DNA of 46,488 nucleotides from Frigididesulfovibrio sp031553235 (GCA_031553235.1 JAVBLS010000040.1:1-46488); one strand, 5' to 3'; shown: positions 14,437 to 23,310, numbered from the stretch's first letter. Numbers and translations: made by a program. The notes: generated by a model from the sequence alone, not told the origin.

Positions 14437-14488
14437 AAAAGCCGGCCGACCGCCGACCCGGGAAGACAATCCCGCGCCGACGGCCGGC
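14437..14488 (-). terminator. Intrinsic terminator after cheY
   Basis: On the minus strand GCCGGCCG and CGGCCGGC form an 8-bp stem around a loop that itself holds a small CGGG/CCCG pairing, followed by TTTT. It is about 50 nt downstream of the cheY stop, before the repeat copy and fliL. Confidence 0.65.
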
Positions 14489-14536
14489 AAAACGACTTCG
14501 TCACCCGAAGCACAAAAGCCCTCGTGGCGAGATCAT

Positions 14537-14917
14537 CTACGGGAAGATTTTATCAATCTTCTGCTTCATCACCTCGGCGGTGAAGGGCTTGACGATATAG
14601 TTGGAAACCTTGGCCTGTACCGCTTCGATGATGTTTTCCTGCTGGGCCTCGGCCGTAACCATGAGGAAGGGCAGGTCGGCAAATTCCTCGCTGCCGCGCA
14701 CCTTGCGCAACAGTTCGATGCCGGTCATCTGGGGCATATTCCAGTCGGAGATGACAAATTCGATCTTGTCCTTGTTCAGGACGTCCCAGGCCGTGGTGCC
14801 GTCGTCGGCCTCGACCACGTTGTTGAAGCCGAGCTGGCGCAAGATGTTTTTGATGATCCTGCGCATGGTGGAAAAGTCGTCCACCACCAAAACCCGCATA
14901 TTGGGATTGTAAGGCAT
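14537..14917 (-). CDS. cheY: Chemotaxis response regulator CheY
   Basis: This 126-residue single-domain receiver takes phosphate from CheA and acts on the flagellar switch. Key residues are the acidic pair in LVVDDFSTMRR, the phosphorylated aspartate in FVISDWNMPQMTG (about residue 58), the Thr/Ala in MVTAEAQQE and the conserved lysine in IVKPFTAEVM. No output domain follows. The start has AAGGAG 10 nt upstream. It is the last gene before the terminator in the fliR-to-cheY unit and follows fliA after 12 nt. Confidence 0.95.
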   Translation of the reverse strand: MPYNPNMRVLVVDDFSTMRRIIKNILRQLGFNNVVEADDGTTAWDVLNKDKIEFVISDWNMPQMTGIELLRKVRGSEEFADLPFLMVTAEAQQENIIEAVQAKVSNYIVKPFTAEVMKQKIDKIFP

Positions 14918-14929
14918 GCATCTCTCCTT

Positions 14930-15748
14930 TTACGGAACGTGCGCTTCACCGTGCCGCGCGACAAACTCCCTGCGCAGACGCGCCAAAGCCTGGGAATGCA
15001 ACTGGGAAACCCGCCCCTCGGTGATGCCCATGACTTCGGCCGCTTCACGCATGTTCAATTCGTCGGTATAGTACAGCGATAATACCATCTTCTCCCTGGG
15101 TGTCAATTGATCAATAAGCTCGGCGACCCTTTCAACCATCTGGCGCGAAGCGGCCTGGGAGTCGGGCGACTCTTCTTCCGAGACCTGCTCCAGGCCGAAA
15201 GATTCCTGGATCATGTCCAGGGAAAGGCAAAACTGGTTGCGCAGGGCTTCCAGGCCCTCGCGCACCTCTTTCAGCTCCAGGCCGGTCGCGCCGACCAGTT
15301 CTTCTTCGGTGGGCGCGCGGCCGTTGAGGCTTTCCAGGCGCAAGGCCGCCTCGTCCAGGGTGCGCACCCGCCGGCGCAGGGAGCGCGGGAACCAGTCCAG
15401 CCGGCGCAACTCGTCGATCATTGCCCCGCGGATACGGGTCTCCGCATAGGTATCGAAACGGATGCCCAGCTCCGGCCGGAACTTGCCGAACGATTCCATC
15501 AGGCCCAGGGTGCCGGCCGCGATCAATTCCGAAAGCTCGATGTTTTTGGGCAGCTTGCCCTTCATGCGCAGGGCCAGATATTTGACCTTGGGCGCATAGT
15601 GCCGCACGATGCGCTCTTGATCGGCAACAGCAAAGTCCTTCCAGGCAACGTGGCCGGCGTCGAAAGCCTCCCAGGGCTCCGGGGCTTGGGCGTCTTTCTT
15701 CCTATTGGTGGAAGAGGAGTCGCTTCCAGAAAAATTTGATGTTTCCAT
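14930..15748 (-). CDS. fliA: Flagellar sigma factor FliA (sigma-28)
   Basis: This 272-residue sigma-70 family protein directs RNA polymerase to late flagellar and chemotaxis promoters. Region 2 is seen in HYAPKVKYLALRMK and FDTYAETRIRGAMIDELRR, which is typical of FliA/WhiG. Region 3 covers RAPTEEELVGATGLELKEV. Region 4 contains LTPREKMVLSLYYTDELNM and the helix-turn-helix MGITEGRVSQLHSQALARL. An ATG with GGAAG upstream is taken as start; a TTG one codon earlier is possible. The start lies 47 nt inside the 3' end of flhG, so the two are translationally linked. Confidence 0.95.
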   Translation of the reverse strand: METSNFSGSDSSSTNRKKDAQAPEPWEAFDAGHVAWKDFAVADQERIVRHYAPKVKYLALRMKGKLPKNIELSELIAAGTLGLMESFGKFRPELGIRFDTYAETRIRGAMIDELRRLDWFPRSLRRRVRTLDEAALRLESLNGRAPTEEELVGATGLELKEVREGLEALRNQFCLSLDMIQESFGLEQVSEEESPDSQAASRQMVERVAELIDQLTPREKMVLSLYYTDELNMREAAEVMGITEGRVSQLHSQALARLRREFVARHGEAHVP

Positions 15749-16517
15749 CAAGAGCTTCCGGCACTTCCCAGGTCAGAAGGATTTTGGCCAACTGGTCCAC
15801 AGCCCGGCAGGCCGGACAGCCCTCGTCCTCGATGCAGAAGGGTTTTTGCTTGATCACCGCCTTGCGCACCGCCGAGTCGCGGGGAATCATCCCGGCGAAG
15901 TCGAGGGAAACGCCGCTGAGAAAGTGATCGCAGGCCTTGTACAGACGGACAAACATGTCCTTGGCCGTTTTCAGGTCCGGGGCCATGTTCACCACCACCC
16001 GGAAGTTGTTGACCTCGTGGTTCATCTGCATGACCTTGATCAGGGCGTAGGCGTCGGTCAGCGCGGTCGGCTCGGGGGTGAGCACCACCAGCCGCTCCTG
16101 GGCGGCCATGTTGAAATAGAGCACGTTGTCGTTGATGCCCGCGCCGGTGTCCACAATCAGGCAGTCCACCGACTCGTCCAGTTCGTCCAGGGCTTCCAGC
16201 AGGCTGAGCTTCTGCCCCGGCGAAAGCGAGAGCATTTCGCTGACGCCCGAGGAGGCAGGCAGAATGGAAAAGCCGAACGGGGTTTCCAGGAGCACGTCCT
16301 TCAAGCCGGCGCCCTCGTGGAACAGATGGAACAGGTTGTTTGTCGGGGTCAACCCCAGGATCACGTCCACGTTGGCCAGACCGAGGTCCGCGTCCAGCAG
16401 CACCACGCGTTTGCCGGCCTTGGCCAGGCAACAGGCGAGGTTGGCGGATATGTTGGTTTTGCCCACGCCTCCCTTGCCGGAGGTGACGGACACAACCAGG
16501 GGCAGCTCGGTTTTCAT
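15702..16517 (-). CDS. flhG: MinD-like flagellar number regulator FlhG (FleN/YlxH)
   Basis: The 271-residue ParA/MinD-type ATPase limits flagellar number and position together with FlhF. The deviant Walker A is VSVTSGKGGVGKTNISANLA at about residue 10; DADLGLANVDVILGL and LIVDTGAGI are the other nucleotide-site motifs. The start MKTELPLVV follows GGAGA closely; a longer version begins in unrelated Arg-rich sequence. A cysteine pair near the C terminus (GCPACRAVDQLAK) is common in this lineage. It overlaps fliA by 47 nt and follows flhF after about 100 nt. Confidence 0.93.
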   Translation of the reverse strand: MKTELPLVVSVTSGKGGVGKTNISANLACCLAKAGKRVVLLDADLGLANVDVILGLTPTNNLFHLFHEGAGLKDVLLETPFGFSILPASSGVSEMLSLSPGQKLSLLEALDELDESVDCLIVDTGAGINDNVLYFNMAAQERLVVLTPEPTALTDAYALIKVMQMNHEVNNFRVVVNMAPDLKTAKDMFVRLYKACDHFLSGVSLDFAGMIPRDSAVRKAVIKQKPFCIEDEGCPACRAVDQLAKILLTWEVPEALDGNIKFFWKRLLFHQ

Positions 16518-16620
16518 AAGTGTCTCCGCGTCTTGTCGATATGTGATACGTTGTCTTGATGCTTTAAGGCAAGGGGGTTTTTCCCGCCGTATGCATCGCT
16601 CTCTTTCGCGTTGTCCATAT

Positions 16621-17700
16621 TTACTCCACCGCACCGTTTTCCGACGGCAAGAGCCGTTTGAACACCAGCTTCCAGATCAGTTTTTCCCTGGCCGGGGTGA
16701 AGGAATCTCCCAGGGACGGGCCGTAAGAAAGCCCTGAAATGGGCAGCCCGCCCGCGTACGAGGCGTTGATCAGGGCGCCGTAGCGCTCGGCCTCGTCCAG
16801 GCGGGTCCAGACCAGGGAACCGGGCAGACCCGTATGGTAGCGCTCGAGAAAGCGCCCCAGAACGTCGGGCGCGTAATGCGGCCCCAGCACCAGATGGGCG
16901 GCGGCCTCATCCGGTCCGAGACCCAGCGCCCCCGGCAGAGCGGCCAGCTTTCTGTCCTTGGGCAGGCCGGGCAGATCAATGAACACCCGGTCATAGCCTC
17001 CGGCCCTGGCCGCTTTCACGGCCGCGCCCGCCTCGACCGTCGAAGCGGCCTCTTTGCAGGCGAAGTCGGAAAGTTCGCAATAGTGGCGCAAAAGCATGCG
17101 CCCGTTGCCGCGCGAGGCGTCGGCATTGATGAAGGCAATGCGCAGATCCGGGTCCTCCTTCTTCAGGGCCAGAGCCATGCGCAGGCCCACCGTGGTCTTG
17201 CCCGCGCCAAAGGGGCCGCAAAGCAGGTGAAAACGCTGCGGCCAGCCGGCAAGCCCCCAGGGGCGGGCCGGAACCATGGCCGCCAGCGGCTCAAGCACGG
17301 AGCACTCGGGGTCTTCGCGCAGCACCCGGTACAGGGAGAGGATCACCTCGTCGCCGACGCCCTCGCCCTGCAGATATTCCAGGGCCAGACGCCGGCGCGG
17401 GTTGAGAGCCTCCAGTTGCAGGGCGGGCTTCATCAGGGCCAGCAGGTGGCCCTTGATCGAATCCCATTCGCGCATCCGGCCCCTGATTTCATCCCACTCC
17501 GGGGGAGCCCCGGCATGCCCGACCGGGCTTGCGGTGCGCTCTTCGGACCGCGGGGCGGCCGTTCGCTCCAAGGCGGCGGTCATGCGGACCAGGCCGTTTT
17601 CCTCGCGGGTTTCGAGAATGACCGCGTCGGTCCCGAATTCGGCCTTGATCTGCGCCAGCACCGCGCCGGCGGACGGACCGCTGAAGGTTTTCATCTGCAT
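16621..17700 (-). CDS. flhF: Flagellar biosynthesis SRP-type GTPase FlhF
   Basis: The 359-residue protein belongs to the SRP/FtsY GTPase family and sets the site of polar flagellum assembly. The N-terminal B domain begins MQMKTFSGPSAGAVLAQIKA. The N-G domains contain the P-loop CGPFGAGKTTVGLRMALAL (about residue 165), INADASRGNGRMLLRHYCE and RVFIDLPGLPKD in place of the usual DTAGR. That last substitution, and VWTRLDEAERYG in place of TKLDE, suggest a diverged G domain. AGGT lies upstream of the start. It sits between flhA and flhG. Confidence 0.92.
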   Translation of the reverse strand: MQMKTFSGPSAGAVLAQIKAEFGTDAVILETREENGLVRMTAALERTAAPRSEERTASPVGHAGAPPEWDEIRGRMREWDSIKGHLLALMKPALQLEALNPRRRLALEYLQGEGVGDEVILSLYRVLREDPECSVLEPLAAMVPARPWGLAGWPQRFHLLCGPFGAGKTTVGLRMALALKKEDPDLRIAFINADASRGNGRMLLRHYCELSDFACKEAASTVEAGAAVKAARAGGYDRVFIDLPGLPKDRKLAALPGALGLGPDEAAAHLVLGPHYAPDVLGRFLERYHTGLPGSLVWTRLDEAERYGALINASYAGGLPISGLSYGPSLGDSFTPAREKLIWKLVFKRLLPSENGAVE

Positions 17701-17745
17701 GAATCATTACCTGCCGTGCACACCACCCAACACCTGCCGTGTGGA

Positions 17746-19887
17746 TTAATCGATGCCCGCCGTGCCGACGGAAGTAATGCGGATCTCCGCCGGAACCTCA
17801 GCCTGCGAGAGCACCGGCACTGTCGGCAAAAACCGCAAGATCAACTGGGCCAAGTGCGGGCGGGCCAGGGGCGAAACCAGCACCACCGGCCGGCCGTCGG
17901 TATGCACCGCGCGTTCCACGGCCTGGTTGATCTGCTGGATCAACTTCTGGGCCGTGCCCGGCGACAGGGCCAGATAAACCCCGTTTTCCGTCTGCCGCAG
18001 CGACTCCTGTAAGGCCTGTTCCGCCTTGGGATCAAGGCTTATTACCGGCAGAGAGCCCCGGCTGTCCAGATAGGGCCGCACGATGGTGCGGGAAAGGCGT
18101 TCGCGCGCGTACTCGGTGAGCATCTCGGCGCTCTTCACGCCTGTGCCGTAGTCGGCCAGGGTCTCGACGATGGTCAGCAGGTCGCGGATGGAGACGCTCT
18201 CGCGCACCAGGTTTTGCAACACCTTCTGGACCACGCCGAGGGACAGCACGCCGGGCACCAATTCTTCGACCACCTTGGGCGCGGTCTTGGCCAGGTTGTC
18301 GAGCAGGGTCTGGACCTCTTGCCGGCCCAGGAAGTCGGCCAGGTTGCGGCGGAAAACCTCGGTAAGGTGAGTGGCGATGACCGTGGAGGGATCGACCACG
18401 GTGTAGCCCGCCAGCATGGCCTCTTCTTTCTGGGCTTCGGGAATCCACACGGCCGGCAGGTTGAAGGCCGGTTCGCGGGTTTCCACCCCCTGGATGATGT
18501 GGCGGGCGTTACCCGGGTCCATGGCCAACAGGTGGTCGATGAGAATTTCCGCCGAAGCCGCCTCGTTGCCCTTGATCAGCAGGGAGTATTGGCCGGGTTT
18601 GAGCTGCAGGTTGTCGCGCAGGTGCAACGAGGGGATGATCACCCCGGCGTCCAGGGCGAACTGCCTGCGGATGGAGCGGATACGCGAGAGCAGGTTGCCG
18701 TTCTGGCCCTCGTCCACCAGGGGCACCAGGCCGTAGCCCACTTCCAGTTCCAGGGTATCGAGGGGCAGCAGCGCCTGGACCTCTTCGGGGCTGTCCAGCC
18801 CGCCGGCCTGGGCTCCGGCCGCGGCCGGGGACCCCGGAGGCAAAGCCCTCTGGGACAAGCCGCCGACCGACTTCGGACCGGCCGGGCCTTCTTCCTTGGC
18901 CGCCTCGCCCTTGTTCAGGCGCGACAGGCCGAACATCAGGGCCGAGAGGACGAAGAAGGGGAAAAACGGCATGCCCGGCACCAGGGCGAAAATCAGCAGC
19001 ACACCGGAAACCATGGTCAGGGCCCGGGCGTTGTGGGTCAGCTGGCCCAGGAATTCTTCGCCCATCTTGGCTTCGGCCGCGGCCCGGGAAACGATGATGC
19101 CGGCCGCCGTGGAAGTGATGATCGAAGGGATGGTGGCCACCAGGCCGTCGCCGATGGTCAGCAGGGTGTAAGTTCTCATGGCGTCCTGCCAGGACATGTC
19201 CTTTTGCAGAACGCCCAGCAACACGCCGCCGATGACGTTGATCAGGATGATGAACATGCCGGCGTTGACGTCGCCCTGCACGAACTTGCCCGCGCCGTCC
19301 ATGGCGCCGTAAAAGTCGGCTTCCTTGCGGATGATGCCCCGGCGCCTGGTGGCCTCGGGCTCGTCGATGAGCCCGGCGTTCAGATCGGCCTCAATGGCCA
19401 TCTGCTTGCCGGGCATGGCGTCCAGGGTAAAGCGGGCGGCCACTTCGGCGATGCGCGTGGTGCCCGAGGTGATGACCATCTTGTTCAGGATGAACAGGAT
19501 CATGAAAATGACCGCGCCGATGATGTAGCTGCCGCCGACCACAAACTCGCCGAAACTCTGGATCACGTGGCCCGCCGCGTCGGTGCCCTTGTCGCCGTGC
19601 ATCAGGATGAGGCGGGTGGAGGCCACGTTCAGGGCCAGGCGCAACAGGGTGGTCACCAGGAGCAGGGACGGAAAAATGGAAAACTCCAGGGGCGAAAGCA
19701 TGAACATGGAGGTGACCAGAATCAGCAGCGAGAGCGAGATGGACACGCAGAGCATCAGGTCCAGCACGATGGTGGGCAGGGGGATGAGCATGACCATGAG
19801 GATAACCACCACCCCGCCGGCCAGCATGAGATCGCCCTGCTTGGCGAAACGTTGGTAATTGATATTGGGAAGCGTTGTGCTCGACAT
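17746..19887 (-). CDS. flhA: Flagellar type III export apparatus protein FlhA
   Basis: The 713-residue inner-membrane export gate protein has about eight membrane helices in its first 330 residues. They include the FHIPEP signature FTLDAMPGKQMAIEADLNAG and LRLALNVASTRLIL. A linker near residues 330-365 (Gly/Pro/Ala-rich) leads to the cytoplasmic ring-forming domain, with PSLHLRDN and YTVVDPSTVIATHL. Length is normal for the family (about 690-710). No strong ribosome binding site is visible before MSSTTLPN. It lies between flhB and flhF. Confidence 0.95.
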   Translation of the reverse strand: MSSTTLPNINYQRFAKQGDLMLAGGVVVILMVMLIPLPTIVLDLMLCVSISLSLLILVTSMFMLSPLEFSIFPSLLLVTTLLRLALNVASTRLILMHGDKGTDAAGHVIQSFGEFVVGGSYIIGAVIFMILFILNKMVITSGTTRIAEVAARFTLDAMPGKQMAIEADLNAGLIDEPEATRRRGIIRKEADFYGAMDGAGKFVQGDVNAGMFIILINVIGGVLLGVLQKDMSWQDAMRTYTLLTIGDGLVATIPSIITSTAAGIIVSRAAAEAKMGEEFLGQLTHNARALTMVSGVLLIFALVPGMPFFPFFVLSALMFGLSRLNKGEAAKEEGPAGPKSVGGLSQRALPPGSPAAAGAQAGGLDSPEEVQALLPLDTLELEVGYGLVPLVDEGQNGNLLSRIRSIRRQFALDAGVIIPSLHLRDNLQLKPGQYSLLIKGNEAASAEILIDHLLAMDPGNARHIIQGVETREPAFNLPAVWIPEAQKEEAMLAGYTVVDPSTVIATHLTEVFRRNLADFLGRQEVQTLLDNLAKTAPKVVEELVPGVLSLGVVQKVLQNLVRESVSIRDLLTIVETLADYGTGVKSAEMLTEYARERLSRTIVRPYLDSRGSLPVISLDPKAEQALQESLRQTENGVYLALSPGTAQKLIQQINQAVERAVHTDGRPVVLVSPLARPHLAQLILRFLPTVPVLSQAEVPAEIRITSVGTAGID

Positions 19888-19941
19888 ATTCTTGACGCCT
19901 CTGATTTCCGGGTTTGTCGTAATGCCGACGGAACGGCCGGG

Positions 19942-21021
19942 TTAGTTCGCAATCTTTCTGTTCTTGGGCGGCTTGGTTTTCCAGATTTGGGCCAGGATCA
20001 GGGCCACCGCCTGGAAAAGATCCGCGGGGATCGTATCCCCGATTTCCGTCTGCTTATACAAAGCCCGTGCCAACGGCTTGTTTTCCCGGATGGGAACCTT
20101 GTGCTCCTTGGCGATTTCGCGAATCTTCAGGGCCACGTTGTCAGCGCCCATGGCCACCACCACCGGGGCCGGGGCCTCGCCCGGGTCATAGCGCAGGGCC
20201 ACGGCGATGTGCGTCGGGTTGGTGATGACCACGTCGGCCTTGGGCACCTCCTGCATCATCCGGCGGGCGCCCATCTTCATCATCTGCTGCTTCATCTTGC
20301 TTTTGACCTGGGGGTCGCCTTCCTGCTGGCGGTGCTCGTCCTTGACCTCCTGCTTGGTCATCTTCAGGTTGTCCGCATATTCCCAGCGCGAATACCACGT
20401 GTCCAGGACCGCGATGATCACCATGGGCACCAGGGCGTACAGGGTCATGCGCAGGCCGATGGAAAGCAGGTACATGGCCACCCCGGCCGCGTCCTGGTCA
20501 TACAGGGTCATCAGCGAATTCATCTCGCCCTTGATCACCATCCAGGGAGCCATACCGATGACCAGGGCCTGCAGCAGGCTGCGGCCCATGCGAATGAAGG
20601 TCTTGAGCGAAAAGAACATCCGCTTTAAGCCGTTGATCGGGTTGAACTTGGAAAGCTTGGGCTTGAAGACCTTGGTGGTCCAGAGCTTGCCCACCTGCAC
20701 CCGCAGGCAGATAAAGGCGGCAATGGCGATGAACAGCATGATCGGCATGGTCATCTTGGCCACTTCGCCGGCCATCCAGATGCCCAGGGAGTTCAGATTG
20801 GAATCGGTCAGCTCGAATTTGAACGACTCAGACATGAAGTGCTTGAAAATGCCCATCATGTCCCGGCCGATGAAGGCGATCCACAAGTTCAGGCCGACGA
20901 TGCCGGCAACGATCGTCACGGTCTTGGTCAGATCTTGCGATTTGGCGACATTGCCCTCGCTCCTGGCTTTATTCAGGCGTTTGGGTGTCGCTTTCTCTGT
21001 TCTGCTCGGATCTTTGGCCAT
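19942..21021 (-). CDS. flhB: Flagellar export switch protein FlhB
   Basis: The 359-residue protein has four membrane helices and a cytoplasmic domain with the self-cleavage site NPTH in VVITNPTHIAVALRYD (about residue 275). Autocleavage there switches export from rod/hook to filament substrates. The start MAKDPSRTEKATPKRL is set by GGGAGGGG just upstream; a longer frame would run into the intercistronic repeat. It follows fliR, and the whole gap between them is filled by a two-hairpin repeat ending right before this ribosome binding site. Confidence 0.95.
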   Translation of the reverse strand: MAKDPSRTEKATPKRLNKARSEGNVAKSQDLTKTVTIVAGIVGLNLWIAFIGRDMMGIFKHFMSESFKFELTDSNLNSLGIWMAGEVAKMTMPIMLFIAIAAFICLRVQVGKLWTTKVFKPKLSKFNPINGLKRMFFSLKTFIRMGRSLLQALVIGMAPWMVIKGEMNSLMTLYDQDAAGVAMYLLSIGLRMTLYALVPMVIIAVLDTWYSRWEYADNLKMTKQEVKDEHRQQEGDPQVKSKMKQQMMKMGARRMMQEVPKADVVITNPTHIAVALRYDPGEAPAPVVVAMGADNVALKIREIAKEHKVPIRENKPLARALYKQTEIGDTIPADLFQAVALILAQIWKTKPPKNRKIAN

Positions 21022-21042
21022 GTGTCGCCCCTCCCGCTGGGG

Positions 21043-21146
21043 CAATTTCACTTTGAAATTGTCTCTGCAACCATATTACCGACAGACTTCCGAACGAGCC
21101 CATAAACGGACGCCCGCGCGGATGAACATTTCCAATGTCCATCCGC
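21043..21146 (-). repeat. Intercistronic two-hairpin repeat, copy A (fliR-flhB)
   Basis: On the minus strand the element starts with a hairpin (GCGGATGGACATT pairing with AATGTTCATCCGC) and ends with CAATTTCAAAGTGAAATTG, another hairpin. The core shares GGCTCGTTCGGAAGTCTGTC with two further copies at 36202-36391 and 37032-37153 (with substitutions). It begins 4 nt after the fliR stop and ends about 10 nt before the flhB ribosome binding site. Confidence 0.75.
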
Positions 21147-21150
21147 TCTT

Positions 21151-21930
21151 CTACCGCCCCATGCGCATCAGGTTCTTGAACATGGGCCCCAGGCCGATGA
21201 TCGAGTCTTCCATCAGCATGGCCATAATCGAAAACAGCAGGCCGATGAAGAAAAAGCCCACGGCAATCTTGATCGGAAAGCCCATGGTCAGCAGGTTCAT
21301 CTGCGGCGCGGCCCGGGCCATCAGAGCCAGAGCCAGTTCCACCATGAAGATGGCCGCCATGACCGGGGCCGCGATTTTCACCGCCAGACTGAACATGCCG
21401 CCCGAAAGGGCCAGAATCGTATCCAGCAGGTTGCCGTGCATGGTCAGGCCGCCGGGCGGCAACAGGGTGAACGAGTCGGCCAGGGCCCGCAGCAGGTGCA
21501 GGTGGCCGTCCAGACTCAGAAAAGTCAGCAGAGCCACCATGTACAAGAGGTGCGAGGTGATGGTGATTTGCGCGCCCGAGAGCGGGTCGGCCAGGGTGAC
21601 CATTGAAAAGCCCATCTGGAAGCCCAGAATCTCCCCGCCGGTCTGGATGCCCGCGAAAATAAAATGCACGCACATGCCCAGCGTCATGCCCAGAATCAAT
21701 TCCCCCAGCAACAGGGGCACCATGCCCAGCGGATGCGCCGGAAAGGCCGTGGCCGGGAACGACAGGTGCGGCCACAATGCCATGCTCAAGACTATGCACA
21801 AGGCCCCTTTCACAGCCGCGGGAATCGAATCGCCGCCGTAGAACGGCAGCAGAAACACCAACAGGCTCACCCGCATCAGGGTGAGCAGGAAGCTTATGAA
21901 GCTCTCGGGGCTGAAGGCGAAAATATCCAT
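21151..21930 (-). CDS. fliR: Flagellar export protein FliR
   Basis: The 259-residue membrane protein of the export gate contributes to the FliPQR pore. Six hydrophobic segments are visible. Family features include LTLMRVSLLVFLLPFYGG near the N terminus, FAGIQTGGEILGFQMGFSM, and a C terminus ending in GPMFKNLMRMGR. The ATG start MDIFAFSPESF is preferred over a TTG five codons upstream because AGGGGC lies just before it. It is the first gene of this flagellar unit inside the window; fliP and fliQ are not here. Confidence 0.93.
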   Translation of the reverse strand: MDIFAFSPESFISFLLTLMRVSLLVFLLPFYGGDSIPAAVKGALCIVLSMALWPHLSFPATAFPAHPLGMVPLLLGELILGMTLGMCVHFIFAGIQTGGEILGFQMGFSMVTLADPLSGAQITITSHLLYMVALLTFLSLDGHLHLLRALADSFTLLPPGGLTMHGNLLDTILALSGGMFSLAVKIAAPVMAAIFMVELALALMARAAPQMNLLTMGFPIKIAVGFFFIGLLFSIMAMLMEDSIIGLGPMFKNLMRMGR

Positions 21931-22059
21931 GCCCGCCCCTAGCAAAAATCATGCGCACCCCTGCCCCGACCTTGCCCCCCAAGCATCCCGGCCGGCAGGC
22001 GAACCATGCTGCGTCGGGATATTGAAAAGACCGGGGCGGGGCCCCCGAGCTTTCAACCC

Positions 22060-22704
22060 CTAATGTATGAGAGGTTCATCGCGGAGGGGCACGGGACCAA
22101 GATGGGAGCGGGCCAGTTCGAGGGTGCGGTCAAGTTCGCCGCGGTTGCAGAAGACCAGGAGTCGCGGCGTGGGAACGCCGGGCTCGACGCGTCCAAGCAG
22201 GGCAAAGACGCGGCGGTGCGGGTCCACGGCCAGGGCGGCGGTTTCGGCAAAAGCCATGTGGCTGATCTCGGGCCGCACGGCCGGGAAAAAGCGGCGCAGC
22301 AGGAACAGGGCGGCGCCGAAGCCCAGGCCGGTGAAGGCCAGGACTCTGAGGGGCAGGGAAAAGGCGATGACGATGAAAACCAGCAGGGCAAAGGCCGGGG
22401 GCAGAACGCGGTGCAGGTCGAAGGCGTCGCCGTAATATTCGGCGGCAAACACGCCGTGTTCGGTGATCCGATAGACAAAGCGGGTGCGGGGCAGGGCCAG
22501 AAAGATGAACACGGCCAGGCCGGCGGCCACCAGCAGGGCCTCGCCGGCCGGAATGGCGAAGAAGAGCCAAACAACCAGGCCAAAGGCCGCGGCCACGGCC
22601 AGAAAGAGCCACAGCACCCGCCTGCGGTGCTCGCGGGCAACGGTTATGTATTCCAGAAGCAGGTTTTCTTCGGAAAGTGGGGGAAAGAGCGGTCCGGCGG
22701 GCAT
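22060..22704 (-). CDS. Unknown membrane protein, four predicted helices
   Basis: The 214-residue protein starts at MPAGPLFPPLSEENLLLEY with GGAGG 5 nt upstream. Two hydrophobic hairpins are visible, about residues 28-73 and 100-142. A soluble C-terminal ~70 residues contains FAETAALAVDPHRRVFALLGR. The charged segment between the hairpins (RTRFVYRITEHGVFAAEYYG) resembles the membrane-proximal strands of bacterial PH-like domains, but this is only a visual impression. It follows the queuosine-transporter gene after 11 nt and is probably co-transcribed. I do not recognise the family. Confidence 0.75.
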   Translation of the reverse strand: MPAGPLFPPLSEENLLLEYITVAREHRRRVLWLFLAVAAAFGLVVWLFFAIPAGEALLVAAGLAVFIFLALPRTRFVYRITEHGVFAAEYYGDAFDLHRVLPPAFALLVFIVIAFSLPLRVLAFTGLGFGAALFLLRRFFPAVRPEISHMAFAETAALAVDPHRRVFALLGRVEPGVPTPRLLVFCNRGELDRTLELARSHLGPVPLRDEPLIH

Positions 22705-22715
22705 GGCGCCTCCGA

Positions 22716-23201
22716 TCAGGCCTGTTGGGCGGCGAGTTCGCGCCGCCGGGTGAGATAGAACACAGCCACGGCCCCGACCATCTTGCTCGCGGTCATCAGC
22801 AGAACCCCGGGGACGGAGAACATGCCCAGGAGGTACATGAACACGCAGCTGTCGATGGGCGTGCCCACGGCCGAGGAGATCAGCACGCGCTGGGAAAAAG
22901 GCTTGCGGGTGAAGGTATACACGGCCCAGTCGAGCAGCTCGCCGGCCAGAAAGGCGGCCATGCTGGCCAGGGCGATATCCTGGCCCGCCATGGCCCAGCT
23001 GATCATCCCGCCCACCAGCATGGCGGGCAACACCCAGTGGCCGATGGCGCGCTGGACGTAATCGCGGATGACAAAGGTGAAGCCCACAACCAGGGCCACG
23101 GGCGACCAGACATAGCCGCCGGGCAGGGTCAGGGGGCCGATGACCGCAAAGGCCAGGTTGACCAGCACCACCGAGGCCACATACAGGAAAGCGTATTTCA
23201 T
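22716..23201 (-). CDS. VUT family queuosine precursor transporter (YhhQ-like)
   Basis: The 161-residue integral membrane protein has about five helices. Conserved features of the DUF165/VUT family are FVIRDYVQRAIGHW, FLAGELLDWAVYTFTRKPF and SSAVGTPIDSCVFMYLLG. Members import queuosine precursors such as preQ0 or preQ1 for tRNA modification. It is shorter than E. coli YhhQ (221 residues). A small ribosome binding site, ACAAGGA, lies upstream, preceded by an A-rich run that recalls the tail of translational preQ1-I riboswitches. It is divergent from the nrdD operon. Confidence 0.85.
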   Translation of the reverse strand: MKYAFLYVASVVLVNLAFAVIGPLTLPGGYVWSPVALVVGFTFVIRDYVQRAIGHWVLPAMLVGGMISWAMAGQDIALASMAAFLAGELLDWAVYTFTRKPFSQRVLISSAVGTPIDSCVFMYLLGMFSVPGVLLMTASKMVGAVAVFYLTRRRELAAQQA

Positions 23202-23295
23202 TCAAGGGTCCTTGTTTTTTGTCGGGACTTCATACCGTATAGGGATGCCGCCCGCAAGGTGGGAGGGGTATTTGACGGAAGCCCTCTTTTTTGAG

Positions 23296-23309
23296 ATTAT
23301 TTAAATAAT
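23296..23309. promoter_or_regulatory. 14-bp AT-only palindrome in the divergent VUT/nrdD promoter region
   Basis: ATTATTTAAATAAT reads the same on both strands and sits in the only AT-rich patch between the divergent genes, just before the cobalamin riboswitch. It probably contains or overlaps the promoters for both directions; it could also be an operator. No regulator is assigned. Confidence 0.4.
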
Positions 23310-23310
23310 A

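Noticed and set aside
18214..20628. 804-codon open frame antisense to flhA/flhB
   Set aside because: Extremely His/Gln/Gly/Asp-rich shadow of two well-identified flagellar genes; it crosses both genes and their gap without any family feature.
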